From positions 1,178,001 through 1,242,000 of the forward strand of contig JAGVVL010000002.1 in assembly GCA_018287875.1 (NCBI GenBank): a DNA stretch of 64,000 nt. The letters are read 5' to 3'. Origin of the DNA: Nigrospora sphaerica (taxonomy: Eukaryota; Ascomycota; Sordariomycetes; Amphisphaeriales; Apiosporaceae). A program made the translations under genes and the position numbers. Below are positions 1 through 11,140 of this stretch, piece by piece. The notes under the pieces were generated by a model, which saw only the letters and a program-made list of their open reading frames with translations, ran no database searches and was not told where the DNA came from. Each line of letters opens with the position of its first letter. Within the stretch, counting starts at the first letter, position 1.

Positions 1-1349
1 TATCGTCGGGTGGTGTCTATAGACTGGGTGCTGGTATGAAGGATAATCAAACAGCAGGATATGCCCCCGAAGCGGCAGCAGGGGGAGCCGGCGATGCCAT
101 CTATATACCCCCCTCGACTATCCCTATCCCCGATCACCGACGATGACTTGATTGTGGTCGGTCCCCTGGTTCGGCCTTAAGGATCTCCTGGAACGCGAAA
201 GATCTCGCGCTACGTCTTTCTTACCACGACCAGGACGCAGATACGCCTCCGGCCTGCCCGGTTCCAGTTTTCCGCGGCCACCCACCCTTGTCATGACGTC
301 GAAGCGGACTAGAAAAAGAGAGGGTCGACTCCTGAGCATGAGACTATCTGCTACGTACAGGCGGCGGGCCCTACGGCACTACGCAGTGCGTGACGCGGGC
401 AGCCGGGACCCCGAGGGCCCCCCGAACCCCTATTGTCCATCCCGCGGGGGGGAGTTTGCCTCGGGGACCCAAACCCACGATGGGCCTTCGTGCTTTCGCG
501 GGCAAAAGAAAAAGGCGAGCCAGGGCGAGAACATGTCGGAGATGCATGGAGGGACGTGGGGCCACTGACGACGACCAAAAAGCTGGGAAGAGCCGGTGCG
601 GGTGGATTACCGCATGGCCAAATGCTTGTCTGCCGACAATCCCTGCTCGCCACGAACCGGAGCCCCACCATGTGCCCCCCAAACGGCCTTTTCCTGCCAC
701 GCCCTTTGTCGGACTGCCTAGGCATTTCCAGAAGACGCCTGCGCCTACAGGGGCGGCCCTTGCCTTCAACCAGCTCGTCGTTCGGGTTCCCCCGCGGGAA
801 AACACCACCACAAGCACGTGTCAGGACCTTTTTTTCTTCAAGCTTTGCTTGGGTTCCGCGGTGTCCCGCTTCTTCCGCCCGCGCCAGCCGTCGGCGACGG
901 TAAAACAGACATGCCAGAGTGGGTCGTGAGAGGAGGAGACCAGCTAAGCGGCCCATCCCTTCCGGTGCGCAACAGCGGTGACGAACAGCGCTTTTTCTGT
1001 CCACCACGGCCGCGGCGCTCGGCATCCAGGCGGCCATAAAAAGCCCCGTAGGGAGAAACAGAGCCCATCCATCGTACGAGGGGAAAGACACGGGGCGGCC
1101 CCGCGTCAGAATCGGTCCGGTCCTTCGCAATGCCTTTGCGCTTCAGGGTTCGACGGCCTCCCCGTCCTGTCCGGCCCTCGGGCGGGTTGACAAATCAAGA
1201 GGAAAGGGGAAGGAAAAAGCCCCGGACCACGCGGGCGCTTGCTGGCGGCGGCAAAAGCAGTCGGCAATACCGCCCCCAAGCGGGCACGGCAGTTTTCGCC
1301 TTGCGGGAAGTTTCCTTTATTCCATCCAAGTCCCGGGTTATGCCAGGTC

Positions 1350-1357
<8 letters not shown>

Positions 1358-1413
<56 letters not shown>

Positions 1414-1414
1414 C
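1358..1414. repeat. (TC)n microsatellite grading into TTTC repeats
   Basis: An uninterrupted CT dinucleotide run of about 40 bp is followed by CTTT units. It is a simple-sequence repeat in non-coding DNA. Confidence 0.95.
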
Positions 1415-2230
1415 CTTACTCTTTCTCTCCCTTCATGACTAAACTCCGGCGGAACCGGGTGGGTCACCGATGACGCGACCCGCCCGCCAAAAGCAAAAGA
1501 AAAATCCTCATATGGGCAGCCAGCCTGACATCATTGGCCCGCGCGTTCCAGTCCACAGTTGCAAGTATACGCGTACTGAATAGCATGTAGTAACACGGCA
1601 TTATCGAGGCCACCACCCATAATCGTTCCCTTTCAACTAGGGGTCAGGCCGCCCTGGCCAAGCTCAAACCCGTCTACGGAAAGGGCGTGCCCAGCCGTCG
1701 TTGGGCCGAATGGGCGAACGAGAACTGCAGATAGTTCGGCCTCGGGCTTCGCGGCGCGCGCCGTCTTGCTGGGAAACGGCCCGGCGATAACCCACGGCGG
1801 CGCCCGGCTCTCTACCGCTGCACCCGACACTCTTCTCGGCACCGAAGCGAAGACCTGCCCCGGGTCCTCTTTCCACCCCGGCCTTCCCCGGGGGCGCCTG
1901 TGCGGACCCCGCCGGCCTGCAAAATGCCCGGTATGGGCGAGGAGGACCACCGCCATGGCCCGGCCGGTAACGAGACCTCGTCGCCTAGAATAAGTCAGTG
2001 GCCAGTCTCCCGGCCCCGACCAGGATATGTCATCCCCCAGGATTTCTCCCAGGCACTGCCGGGGGAACCCGGTAGGGCCGACCATCTACTTTGCGGACCC
2101 GTACGCGCGGGCCTTGGTGGGTTGCCGGGGAAGACGCCCTGGTGAAAAACGTACTACTGGTCGAATTGCTTGTTTTCAACGGCCACGGCCAGGTGGAGAA
2201 AGGAGGGGAGGGCAGCCCTTCGACTTTGTG

Positions 2231-2258
2231 ATCTCGATGTATCTCGATGTATCTCGAT
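2231..2258. repeat. 10-bp tandem repeat, about 2.8 copies
   Basis: The unit ATCTCGATGT is present twice in full and once as ATCTCGAT, head to tail. It is non-coding. Confidence 0.9.
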
Positions 2259-2980
2259 CCCTTCGGTCGGCCCCCTACCTTTTTCGTTACAGATGGGCGT
2301 TCCCATCCTGCTCGGCTATTCCGCCACCTGCATGGTGCCCCCTCTTGCCCGCTTTACTTTGCGATGAACTCTCCACGGCGGGAAAATACATAGCTTTTCC
2401 ATATAGCGACCACCAGCTATACGTGCGGTAGCTTGTAGTATTCGGCGTGTTTCGTTACTATCGTCTTATAAGTTTATGGGGGGGCCCATATGAACAGTGT
2501 AAAGCAGTAACGGGATCAAAGTCACGAAGCAGGGTGGAACAGGCGCAAGTAGCGGTCCTATTACTTATTCGCCAACATTACGCACAACCCGTACCCCAAG
2601 AGAAATGCTTGGGTTTGCCCTGGCCCCCTAACAGAACATAAGAGTTGCTTTGTGGCCGTCGTGAATAAAATTCATTATCTGCCCAAGCCATCTCATGGCT
2701 GGCATTTCTAGTATACAGCAAGAACATTAGGAGTATCTCGTCGCCATGCGCTTGCCGCCCTCTGTTCCGACCTTCTATATGCACACGTAGCCATTACACT
2801 GACGGCTGTTACTCGTCACTCTTCCGGGTCGGAAAACCTCTAAGGGGCACGAAGCGGAATACCCTCCGATGCCACGCTTAGACGACCCGCCGTTTTGTCA
2901 GCGGGCTAAAGCAACAAACACATCCGGTTGAGCGCCCCTCGCCTTCAAAAGGGGGCTTGTATGTGGGATGGCTTAGAAGC

Positions 2981-5110
2981 TCATAAGATCTGTGTATGGG
3001 TTAGCGAGACTGCCATCTTTCTGCAAAATACGCTGCACATACCTCTGCCGAACAAACCCCTCTTCAACCAGTCCATTGCCATGAGGACACGGGTTCTTAC
3101 GCCCACGCTCTGGGCAAAGTACACACTACGCCAGGCATACACGGCCCACAGACCGCCCGTCAGTCCCCAGCCCCCGCCAAGGTCGAAAACTGCCGAGTTT
3201 CCGACATAGGCCAGACTGCCCAGATGGTGGTACTCAAAGGCCTTGTAGCAGGCAGAATCCACGTCGCCGTCGCGGATGTCGTTCATACTGAGACCAGGCG
3301 CGGCCTTGGCAAGCTTGTTGAACTTTTTGGCCAGGTAAATGCCCTGTTGGTTGGCACGCTGAGCCGTCGCAGGCAGTGAAGTAAGCTTCGAGTCAATCTG
3401 ACCGAGGAGCTCGCGCAGTTCACCAAAGTCCAGAGTGCCCGACTGGTCCTTGTCGAAATCATTGAAAAGCTTGTCGAGGCGTCTCAGGTGAGCGACGGCC
3501 TGGGGGAACCGGCGTTTCACATCGGCTGCCACGTTGCGCCAGTCGTTGAAGTGCAACTCGAGGGTTTCCGGGTCTTTGCCGTGCTTGAAGGCCAGGCCGC
3601 GCAGGAACGAGATGATGTTATCGGCAACGTTGTTTTGCACAGTGGCGCAGTCGCCAATGGCGTATACGTCGCCGAGGGGTGTACCATTAAGACGCAGATG
3701 GGTGTCGGTCTCCAGAGCATGACGGTTGCTTTGCACGTCGCCCAGCTTCGCGGCGATGCGCTTGCACAAGTCGGCCTGCGATACACCGGTAGACCACAGG
3801 CAGAAACCAGAGGGTATCTCCTTGGTGACGACCTCGCCGTTCTCGCCCTTTTGCGTGAAGACGATCTTGTCAGGCAGAACTTCCTTGACGCGCGAGTTGG
3901 TAAGGACGTCGACCTGGTCGCGCGCAAATCTTTCCTCGGCGTACTTGGAGAGAGCCTCGTCATAGGTGTTCAGGATGTGGCTGCGGCTCTGAATGATGTG
4001 GACGGAAATCTCGTTGCGCAGGAGCTTGGGGAAGCGCTTGGTAAGGTCTTCGTTGAGCAGGTCAAACAGTTCGGCAGCAAACTCGACACCGGTGGGACCG
4101 CCGCCACTGACAACGAACGACAAAAGGCGCCTCCGCTCGCTGTCACTCGTCGTGGGAAGGCAGGCAAGCTCAAGGTTCTTCATGACCTGGTTCCGGATCA
4201 TACGCGCATCGTTGATATCCTTGAGGAAGAAACAGTTCTCCAGTCCCTTGACACCATGCGGGTTCGTCTGGGACCCGACCGCGATAACCAGTTTGTCGTA
4301 AGGTACGTAGAACCGCGTTTCCTTGCCAAGAGCATCCGTCTGGGAGACCTCGACGAGCTTGTGCGAGAAATCGACGTCCTCGGCGTTGGCGCGCAAGTAG
4401 TGACCGCTGATGCGCGACAAGATTCGACGGATCGGCTCGACCAGACTGCGCATCTCTAGGGTGCCTACAGTGGCGGACGGCAGCATGGGCGTAAACAGGA
4501 AGTAATTCTTGGGACTGATGACGGTGACATGGTAATCTTCGGGGTTCAGCTCCTTGAGCAGCGCAACGCTGCCCCAGCCGCCGCCGAGAATCACCAGACG
4601 GGGCTTGTCCTTCACAGCGCGCTTTGGTTCGGTGTCCTCGTCGTCGATGAGGGCTTCGGCAATGGGCAAGTTCTTGGGGCCACCCCGACGAGGCGACAAA
4701 GCATATTCCGAGACACGGGCTTCTTCGTTGTCGCTGGTTTCCTTGTATGTGGTGGCGTCGTACACGAAGAAGGCGGCGGTTAGAAAGCCCACAAAGCCAA
4801 TGCCGGTGCCGAGGATGGCGGCGGAGCGGTACATGAAATTCAGCACAGCGGAGCGGCGCTGAGGCAGGGGTTTGCCAGAGAGGGGGCGGGAGATGGTCTT
4901 GGAGGGGAAGAGCCAGCGGGTCGGGTTCGATGGTTTCTGAGTCGGGCCCTTGGGAGGCTGGCTGAACAAGCGGAACTGTCGAGTCTGCTCAGTCGCGAGG
5001 GACTGGCGGGTCGGCAGCATCGAAGGCGTGAGGCGACATGGCAAGGAGGCTGTCTGGCGACCAGCAAAACGCAGGGTGCCGGCGAAGACAGCCCCGGGCT
5101 GTGGTGGCAT
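2981..5110 (-). CDS. nde-1: External alternative NADH dehydrogenase with EF-hand (NDE1 type)
   Basis: A 709-residue single-exon flavoprotein of the type II NADH dehydrogenase family. It would oxidise cytosolic NAD(P)H at the outer face of the mitochondrial inner membrane and pass electrons to ubiquinone without pumping protons. The first ~90 residues are basic and Ser/Arg-rich, like a mitochondrial presequence, followed by a membrane anchor at ~96-117. The FAD-binding glycine motif ILGGGWGS is at ~174-181 and the NADH-binding VVSGGGPTGVEF at ~333-344; AIGDCAT at 484-490 is the usual C-terminal FAD contact. A canonical EF-hand loop lies at 553-564 (D553, D555, S557, D561, E564), which marks the calcium-regulated NDE1 branch; Neurospora NDE1 has the same layout and similar length. 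The last ~20 residues after LFGRG are atypical, so the extreme C-terminus is less certain. It is divergent from the LPMO-like gene. Confidence 0.95.
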   Translation of the reverse strand: MPPQPGAVFAGTLRFAGRQTASLPCRLTPSMLPTRQSLATEQTRQFRLFSQPPKGPTQKPSNPTRWLFPSKTISRPLSGKPLPQRRSAVLNFMYRSAAILGTGIGFVGFLTAAFFVYDATTYKETSDNEEARVSEYALSPRRGGPKNLPIAEALIDDEDTEPKRAVKDKPRLVILGGGWGSVALLKELNPEDYHVTVISPKNYFLFTPMLPSATVGTLEMRSLVEPIRRILSRISGHYLRANAEDVDFSHKLVEVSQTDALGKETRFYVPYDKLVIAVGSQTNPHGVKGLENCFFLKDINDARMIRNQVMKNLELACLPTTSDSERRRLLSFVVSGGGPTGVEFAAELFDLLNEDLTKRFPKLLRNEISVHIIQSRSHILNTYDEALSKYAEERFARDQVDVLTNSRVKEVLPDKIVFTQKGENGEVVTKEIPSGFCLWSTGVSQADLCKRIAAKLGDVQSNRHALETDTHLRLNGTPLGDVYAIGDCATVQNNVADNIISFLRGLAFKHGKDPETLELHFNDWRNVAADVKRRFPQAVAHLRRLDKLFNDFDKDQSGTLDFGELRELLGQIDSKLTSLPATAQRANQQGIYLAKKFNKLAKAAPGLSMNDIRDGDVDSACYKAFEYHHLGSLAYVGNSAVFDLGGGWGLTGGLWAVYAWRSVYFAQSVGVRTRVLMAMDWLKRGLFGRGMCSVFCRKMAVSLTHTQIL

Positions 5111-6361
5111 CGTGGGACTCGGTCGTTACGCAGGGGGGTGTTCGCGTCTAACCCCGATCCCAAAGAACGAGTGTATTCTGCTGTTTAAACCCAGCAGGTG
5201 TGCATCGGCGAAGGTGAAGAATGGAACGTCGGAGTTCGCGATGGAAAGGTATGTGAAAGATACGCCTGCCGCCGCAACTCCCGCCGCTCCCGCCGCTAAA
5301 GCTTCCAGGTTTTGTCGTGCGTCATAGCTGCACCTTCCAATTGTCCATTGATTGACGGCAATTTGACGTACACTAGCAGGTTGTCACCTATTCATACCTC
5401 ATGAGATCCACTTGCCTCTTAAGCCATTTCGACCCACCATCAGCTGCAGCCCTGACATTCCGACTTCGGCCAAGTACACGGCTCAGATAGGTCTTTGTGT
5501 CAGTCAGCAACCTAATCTGATAGGCCTTCATGACAGTCAGCAACCTAATCTGATAGGCCTTCATGTCAGTCAGCAACCGCAAGGCTTTTCGTCGGCCCCG
5601 GCCGAGGAGAACGGACGATGAGCCAGGTACATACTTCAATCTGTGCCAGGACAACACCAGGGATCCCTTCCCTACGCTTTAGCACTTAGTTATGTACCCA
5701 GCAGAGCTACAGGGGTCTGGTAGACGCCGACAGGCAACTCAAACTAGTACGTGGGGGTGGTTAAGTAGCTTACACTCGTACAAGCCGTCTCTCCACGTTT
5801 CCCCAGACGGTCAAATGGAAGAAGTGTACGTGAAAGCGGGCAATTGTTGTTGATCATGGGAGCCTCCGGCTAGGGAGTAGACAGGGCACTGAACAGTGCC
5901 CGAATTGGGTTCCTAACTAGCGGCACGGGGATCGGCAGCCGCCCGCTAGCCTGGGCCACCCGTGGTAAACTTTACCGTCGACAATACGATCTGGACGAGA
6001 TGCGGTTCTCCAAACTCGTGCCTATAGACGAAACGGGAGGCCCGCCCAGCCGATGAAGGTTGGCTGCTTGGTGAAGGGCGTGGGGGTGGGTCGGTATCCC
6101 GTCTACGTGGACATCGTTGGTGGGAAATTAACGAAACTCCAACGGCCAAGCACATTGCCCGAAAGGGTAACAAGGTGTCTCTATCCTCCGTCGTCGATCG
6201 TTCCCCGTGTGCCAGGAGCGTCCTGAATGGCAGGCAACTCTGGCTGGCCCATATGGGCATATAAATCCAGGATTCTCGGGACGTTTCTGTCTGGCGATGT
6301 GTGTCCTTCACTTCAGTGCCAAATCCCGCGTGCCGTTCCAGGGTCGCAATATCGCACCGTC
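5111..6361. other. Divergent intergenic region, nde-1 / LPMO-like gene
   Basis: About 1.25 kb separates two head-to-head start codons, so it should hold both promoters. It contains a 33-bp tandem repeat at 5501-5578. I identify no further gene. Confidence 0.6.
5501..5578. repeat. 33-bp tandem repeat, about 2.4 copies
   Basis: The unit starts at 5501 and recurs at 5534 and, partially, at 5567. The copies differ only at the final base (A against T). The repeat is about 390 bp upstream of the nde-1 start. An open frame through it on the minus strand simply repeats the translated unit and is not taken as a gene. Confidence 0.95.
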
Positions 6362-7201
6362 ATGATGCGGTTTCTTTTGAGCCACGGCGTAGCATTGGCG
6401 GCAATGGCGGCCGGTGTCTGGAGCCACGCCGTCGTAGACACGCCGTCTCCTCGCAAAGTGCGTTGTAACCACCTCCGTTCACATAGGGTTGATCTCGTGC
6501 CCGGCACTGACTCAAAGTCTACGTGCCTGTCCAGACGGGTCCTATGCAAAAGCAGCTTTGTGGGGCCGCCCTTACTAAAGCTCTCGAGCGAGGTAGGTGG
6601 ACTGACAGCGCGACGAGAACCCCTCTCCAAGTTTCGCCATGCGGCTGAGAGTTGCTAGACATCACCAGTCCCATTGAGGATGCGATGAAGAAAGCAGACG
6701 GCGACTATAACTGCAACGCCTACCTCTGCCGGGGCTACCAGTACCAAGACAACATGGACAACGTGAAGGCCGTCCAGGCCGGCGACGTCCTGGTGTTCCA
6801 CGTCGATCTAGTTGCGGGACACCGCCCTGGCTACGCCGTAAGCCCGAGAATCCACAGCGAGAGAGTTGGCTAGCAGCAGCGGCTGCGTACTGATGTTCAT
6901 GTACAGAACGTTTCGGTTGTGGACCTGGGAACCAACACAATCATCGGCGAGCCTCTCCGCACGTGGGCGGCGTGGCCGGACTCGGAATCCGGCCCGCCTC
7001 GAAACGACAGTAGGACTCCTAACCTACATTGGACCCGACGCCCGGGCTGACCTGCCGATAGTCGACTTCAACATCACGATTCCGGAAACGCTCGGCTCCA
7101 CCTGCGACGTGGGCGGGAAATGCGTGCTGCAGTGGTACTGGTGGGCCATCAACAACAAGCAGACGTACGAGAGCTGCCTTGACTTCTATGTAGAGAGTTG
7201 A
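6362..7201 (+). CDS. Secreted LPMO_10 / chitin-binding type-4-like protein, five exons
   Basis: Exons 6362-6457, 6535-6592, 6659-6837, 6907-7009 and 7062-7201 join in phase to give 191 residues; the introns are 52-77 bp. Residues 1-21 are a signal peptide ending in Ser, so cleavage would leave His22 as the mature N-terminus (HAVVDTPSPRK). That N-terminal His is the first half of the copper histidine brace of lytic polysaccharide monooxygenases. His106 in VAGHRPGYANVSVV is the likely second brace His. There are six Cys (41, 70, 75, 160, 166, 184), compatible with three disulfides. The ending CVLQWYWW...TYESCLDFYV matches fungal chitin-binding type-4 (Pfam LPMO_10) proteins. Expected role: secreted copper enzyme or binder acting on polysaccharide such as chitin; the substrate is not visible from sequence. 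A second ATG at 6365 could also serve as start. The 58-nt second exon is easily missed by gene callers. Confidence 0.85.
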
Positions 7202-7508
7202 ATCCCTAGAACCCAGGTAGATAAGCGCCTAAACCGCGGTCAACCCGATAGAGGGGAGCGGCACATGTGACCACGAGTAACTCAGGTCCGAACTGGCGAT
7301 GTTGGCCTCTCGAACGGGATAGGCAAGAAGTACCCATAAAGATGAGCACAGGGGACGGTATTCGTCAGGTCAACTCCCGCGTCTCAGAAGGCGCCTGGGA
7401 TGCGAAAAGGGACCGTTCTGTAGCTGTTCGGTAAGCATAACAACCCGGGTTGTCAATTATCATTCTACAATGGGCCCTAAACCATACATGCGGTGTACTC
7501 GCCATCTC
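7202..7508. other. Convergent intergenic region
   Basis: About 300 bp between the 3' ends of the LPMO-like gene and vma-2. It should hold both 3' UTRs; nothing else was seen. Confidence 0.6.
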
Positions 7509-9256
7509 TTACGCGTCAATCAAGTTCTCCTCCTGCTGCTGTCTCTGCTCGTCCTCGGGGTGAGCCTTGCCCTTGCCTTTCCGCTCGCCAGCTGATCGCT
7601 GGTAGAACTCCTGGAGCACCTTGGCGGGGATGCGGTTCAGCAGCTCCTTGGGGTAGATACGGAGCAGGCTCCACGCCGTGTCCAGGGACTCGAAAATGCT
7701 TCGGGACTCGTAAGCACCCTGCGCCACAAAGTTGCGCTCAAACTTCTCGAGGAACTCCAGAGACAGCTTGTCCTCGGACGACAGAGCCTCCTCACCGACG
7801 ACAGCCTTCATGGCAGCCGCATCACGACCGATGGCGTACTTGGCGTACAGTTGGTTGGACACATCACCGTGGTCTTTGCGCGTCATGCCCTCGCCAATGG
7901 CCGACTTCATGAGACGCGAGAGCGACGGCAGCACGTTGATGGGCGGGTACACACCACGGTTGTGGAGCTGACGGTCGACGTAGATCTGGCCCTCGGTAAT
8001 GTAGCCCGTCAAGTCGGGAATGGGGTGCGTGATATCGTCGTTGGGCATGGTCAGAATGGGAATCTGCGTAATGGACCCGTTGCGTCCCTCAACACGGCCA
8101 GCACGTTCGTAGATGGTCGATAAGTCAGTGTACATGTAACCAGGGTAACCACGGCGACCGGGCACCTCTTCACGCGCGGCCGACACCTCACGGAGGGCAT
8201 CACAGTACGCCGTCAGATCGGTCAGGATAACAAGGACGTGCTTCTCGAGCTGGTAGGCGTAGTATTCGGCCGTGGTCAGGGCCAGACGGGGGGTAATGAT
8301 ACGCTCGATCCTGTCGCATCACCGTTAGCGGGCGTTCTGGGGGGGGGGGATGGGGCCGGGGCGCTTTAGCCCGAGACCAGGGGAGGCTAAGTATCATACG
8401 TAGGGTCGTTGGCAAGGTTAAGGAACAGAGTGACACGCTCCAGACTGCCATTCTCCTCGAAATCGCGCGTGAAAAAGCGGGCCGTTTCCAAGTTGACACC
8501 CATGGCGGCGAAAACGATGGCGAAGTTGTCCTCGTGGTCGTCGTGCGTGCCCTTGTTGGTGGCGCCCTTCTGCTTGACCAGGCCGGCCTGTCGGCAAATC
8601 TGGGCAGCAATCTCGTTGTGTGGCAGACCGGCAGCGGAGAAGATGGGGATCTTCTGGCCACGGGCGATTGAGTTCATGGTGTCGATGGTCGAGATACCGG
8701 TCGAGATCATTTCTTCGGGGTACACCTGCAGTCCGTCAGTGTCCAGCGCCGGGCGGCAGGCGTCACGGCGCACAACGTACGCGGGAGTAGGGGTTGATGG
8801 GCTGTCCGTTGATGTCGAGGTACTCCTCGGCCATGACCTTGGGGCCCTTGTCGATGGCGCGGCCGGATCCGTCAAAGATACGGCCCAGCATGTCTTCGGA
8901 CACACCGAGCTTCAAGCTCTCGCCCGAGAACTCGACCTTGGTCTTCTTGACATCGATGCCCGAGGTGCCCTCAAAGACCTGGACAACGGCGCGGTTTCCT
9001 GGGTGCGGGCGGCTCGTCAGTCTCGAGCGCCGTGGCAACTCACCGCCCTGCGGCAGCGGTTCGGCGACTCACCTCGGGCCTCCAGGACCTGTCCGGAGCG
9101 GTTGGTGCCATCGGGCAGCGTCAGGTTGACGATCTCGTTGTACCGGGGGAACTTGACGTTGTCGAGGATGACCAGCGGGCCATTGATACCACCGACGGTG
9201 TTGTAGCGGAGTCGCGGCACGACCGAGTAGGACGACGACTCTCGCGGGTCGGCCAT
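7509..9256 (-). CDS. vma-2: V-type ATPase subunit B (V1 sector)
   Basis: Exons in reading order are 9073-9256, 8781-8998, 8400-8725 and 7509-8310, giving 509 residues, close to yeast Vma2 and its Neurospora orthologue. Subunit B is the non-catalytic nucleotide-binding subunit that alternates with subunit A in the V1 hexamer, driving proton pumping into vacuoles and endosomes. Family sequence runs throughout: [16 protein letters not shown] near the N-terminus, [18 protein letters not shown], the [20 protein letters not shown] block, [17 protein letters not shown] at the P-loop position with the degenerate non-catalytic form typical of B subunits, and [20 protein letters not shown]. The introns are 74, 55 and 89 bp; the third has a long pyrimidine run before its acceptor. 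The C-terminal tail is charged and Gln-rich. Confidence 0.97.
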
Positions 9257-9952
9257 GATGGGCGGACAGCGGGCGGGATGCTAACAGTAGAGGCGGAAGC
9301 GGGATACGAGAGCGTGGTGCTCTTACAGGACGGGCGATGGCGGGGAGGGGAGGGATGAGGCAATATCTGGCGGAGCGACAGAACGCTCGGCGAGGCGAAT
9401 GCAGCTTGCAGTTGCGGTTGCGGGAGAGCTTCCTGGGCTGGCGGCGCTGGAACGGGGAAACTGGGGCTGGGGGACTGGCACTGGCACTGAAACACCAACT
9501 GGCACTGGGAGCGTTGACGTCGGGCGGTTGCTCAAGAGAGTGAGAGTGGAAGGCTAAGCTGACGACGAGCTAGCCCTTCTGATACCAAGCGCCGCAGGTA
9601 GGCGAATCAGAAGGGGCCTGCCCCACCAACCGACGAGGGAGAGCTCTCAGTCCAGCTACAACTCTTCCAGCGAACCTCCGAAATACCTACTACATCTCGT
9701 CAGTCTGGCTCTCAGCTATTACCCGTGGACTGACCCGGTAGACCTGACCCGGTAGCCAAAAACAGGCAGAAACAGAAGCAATTATACGTCGGCAGGTAGG
9801 CACTAAGTAGGTTGAACATACGTATATTTTGGCATTTCATTATATTTGCTCGCTGGCCACGAGCGAGTTCCACCTTCCGCCGCCTGACGGGCACCATCGC
9901 CCCCAGCCCGTGCAACCAACCTTCATCTGCACACGCTACCGCGGCCCCGACT
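9257..9952. other. vma-2 upstream region
   Basis: About 700 bp between the vma-2 start and the 3' end of the HMG-CoA lyase gene, both on the minus strand. It should hold the vma-2 promoter and 5' UTR. No other gene was seen. Confidence 0.6.
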
Positions 9953-11140
9953 CTACGAAGCAGTCGCCGCCTTCCTGCGTGCCCCGAGGACAGCGCGGCC
10001 CACGGCCGCATCGTTGGTCTTGCCGATCTCCCGGGTGATCCAGTCGCCAATGTCGGCCACGGCGTCGAGGTCGACGCCCGTCTCCATGCCCAGGCTTTCG
10101 ACGAAGTAGATCACGTTCTCCGTCGCCACGTTTCCTGTGGCGCCGGGGCTGTAGGGGCAGCCGCCGAGACCGCCGACGGAGCTGTCGAAGGTGCGAATGC
10201 CGTGCTCGAGCGAGACGGCCGTGTTCACGAGCGCCTGGCCGTACGTGTCGTGAAAGTGCATGGCGATGTCCTCGTTACGGATGCCGGCCGCCGACATGCA
10301 TTGCAGCAGTGCCTTGGTGCGCGGGGCTGTGGCCATGCCCGTCGTGTCGCCCAGCGAGATCTCGTCGGCCCCCATCTCCAGCATCGTCGTCGCGATCTCG
10401 GCCACCTTGTGCGGGTCAACGTCGTAGCCCTCGAATGGGCAGCCGAGCACGACCGAGATGTAAGCGCGGGCGCGGATTCCCAGTTCCTTGGCGCCCTGGA
10501 TGACGGGCTTGAAACGCTCGAGGGACGTCGCGATGTCGCAATTGAGGTTCTTCTGCGAGAAGCTCTCCGTGGCCGCGGCAAACACGGCCAGCTCGAGCGC
10601 CGGGCGGCCGTGCGCGTCCTTCCCGGCGACGGCTTCTTCCTGTGTCTGGAACGCGCCGGCGTTGGCTTCGATGATCACCTTGGCGTTCTCCAGACCCTTG
10701 ATGTTGGGGGCCAGGAAGGAATAGGTCACCGGGAGGGCCTTCGGGTCCCGGTGGGTGAGGAGGTGCGTCATGATGTCGCCGGAGCCGTCCATCTATTTTG
10801 CGGTGAGTACGGGGGGCATCAAGGCACGAGACGGGCAAGCAGAGTGGGCGCGCACCTGCGGCACCCATTTCGGGGAGACGAAGGAGCCGGCCTCGATGAA
10901 TGAGAGGCCTGTCCTCGCGAGCTTCTGGATCAGCTCCAGCTTGATCTCGCGCGGGATCGACCGTTTCTCGTTCTGTAAACCGTCGCGCGGGCCGACTTCT
11001 ACGATGCGGACGTAGTTGTCGGCGGCATGTCGCGGGTTCTGCGCGTCCGAGGCTGTCGCATAGCTTCGCAAGAAGAGGGGACGGGAGGTGGGGGCTTGTT
11101 GGCGCGCCAGGCGCAAGATCATCGGGCGTAGCGATGCCAT
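9953..11140 (-). CDS. Hydroxymethylglutaryl-CoA lyase, mitochondrial
   Basis: Exons 10856-11140 and 9953-10792 with a 63-bp intron give 374 residues. The enzyme cleaves HMG-CoA to acetyl-CoA and acetoacetate in the last step of leucine degradation. The N-terminus (MASLRPMILRLARQ...) is Arg-rich and lacks acidic residues for ~35 residues, as in a mitochondrial presequence. Catalytic-domain motifs follow: VEVGPRDGLQNEK with the metal-binding Asp, FIEAGSFVSPKWVPQ, SLGDTTGM, the metal-ligand segment AMHFHDTYGQALVN, and the HMG-CoA lyase signature VGGLGGCPYSPGATGN with the active-site Cys. I chose the ATG at 11140, where the presequence begins; the same frame stays open upstream but gives no targeting feature. 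The start is 714 bp from that of the divergent HGSNAT-like gene. Confidence 0.95.

Larger units (their letters stand above)
1..2980. other. Gene-free stretch before nde-1
   Basis: I see no coding region that I can support. The open frames are arginine- and proline-rich, lack family features and run on both strands together. The stretch holds a (TC)n tract near 1.36-1.41 kb and a 10-bp tandem repeat at 2231-2258. The last few hundred bases should include the 3' UTR of nde-1, which reads leftward. Confidence 0.5.

Noticed and set aside
351..1130. 259-codon minus-strand frame at the left edge
   Set aside because: Compositionally biased, overlapped by open frames on both strands, no motif and no start context or splice evidence.
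3488..4459. 323-codon open frame opposite nde-1
   Set aside because: Mirror frame on the antisense strand of a GC-biased conserved gene; its translation has no family features.
5388..5657. 89-codon minus-strand frame through the 33-bp repeat
   Set aside because: It is open because the repeat unit is a multiple of three; the translation is just the repeated unit.
9812..10903. 363-codon plus-strand frame opposite HMG-CoA lyase
   Set aside because: Arg/Gly/His-rich translation typical of an antisense shadow; it spans the lyase intron without regard to it.
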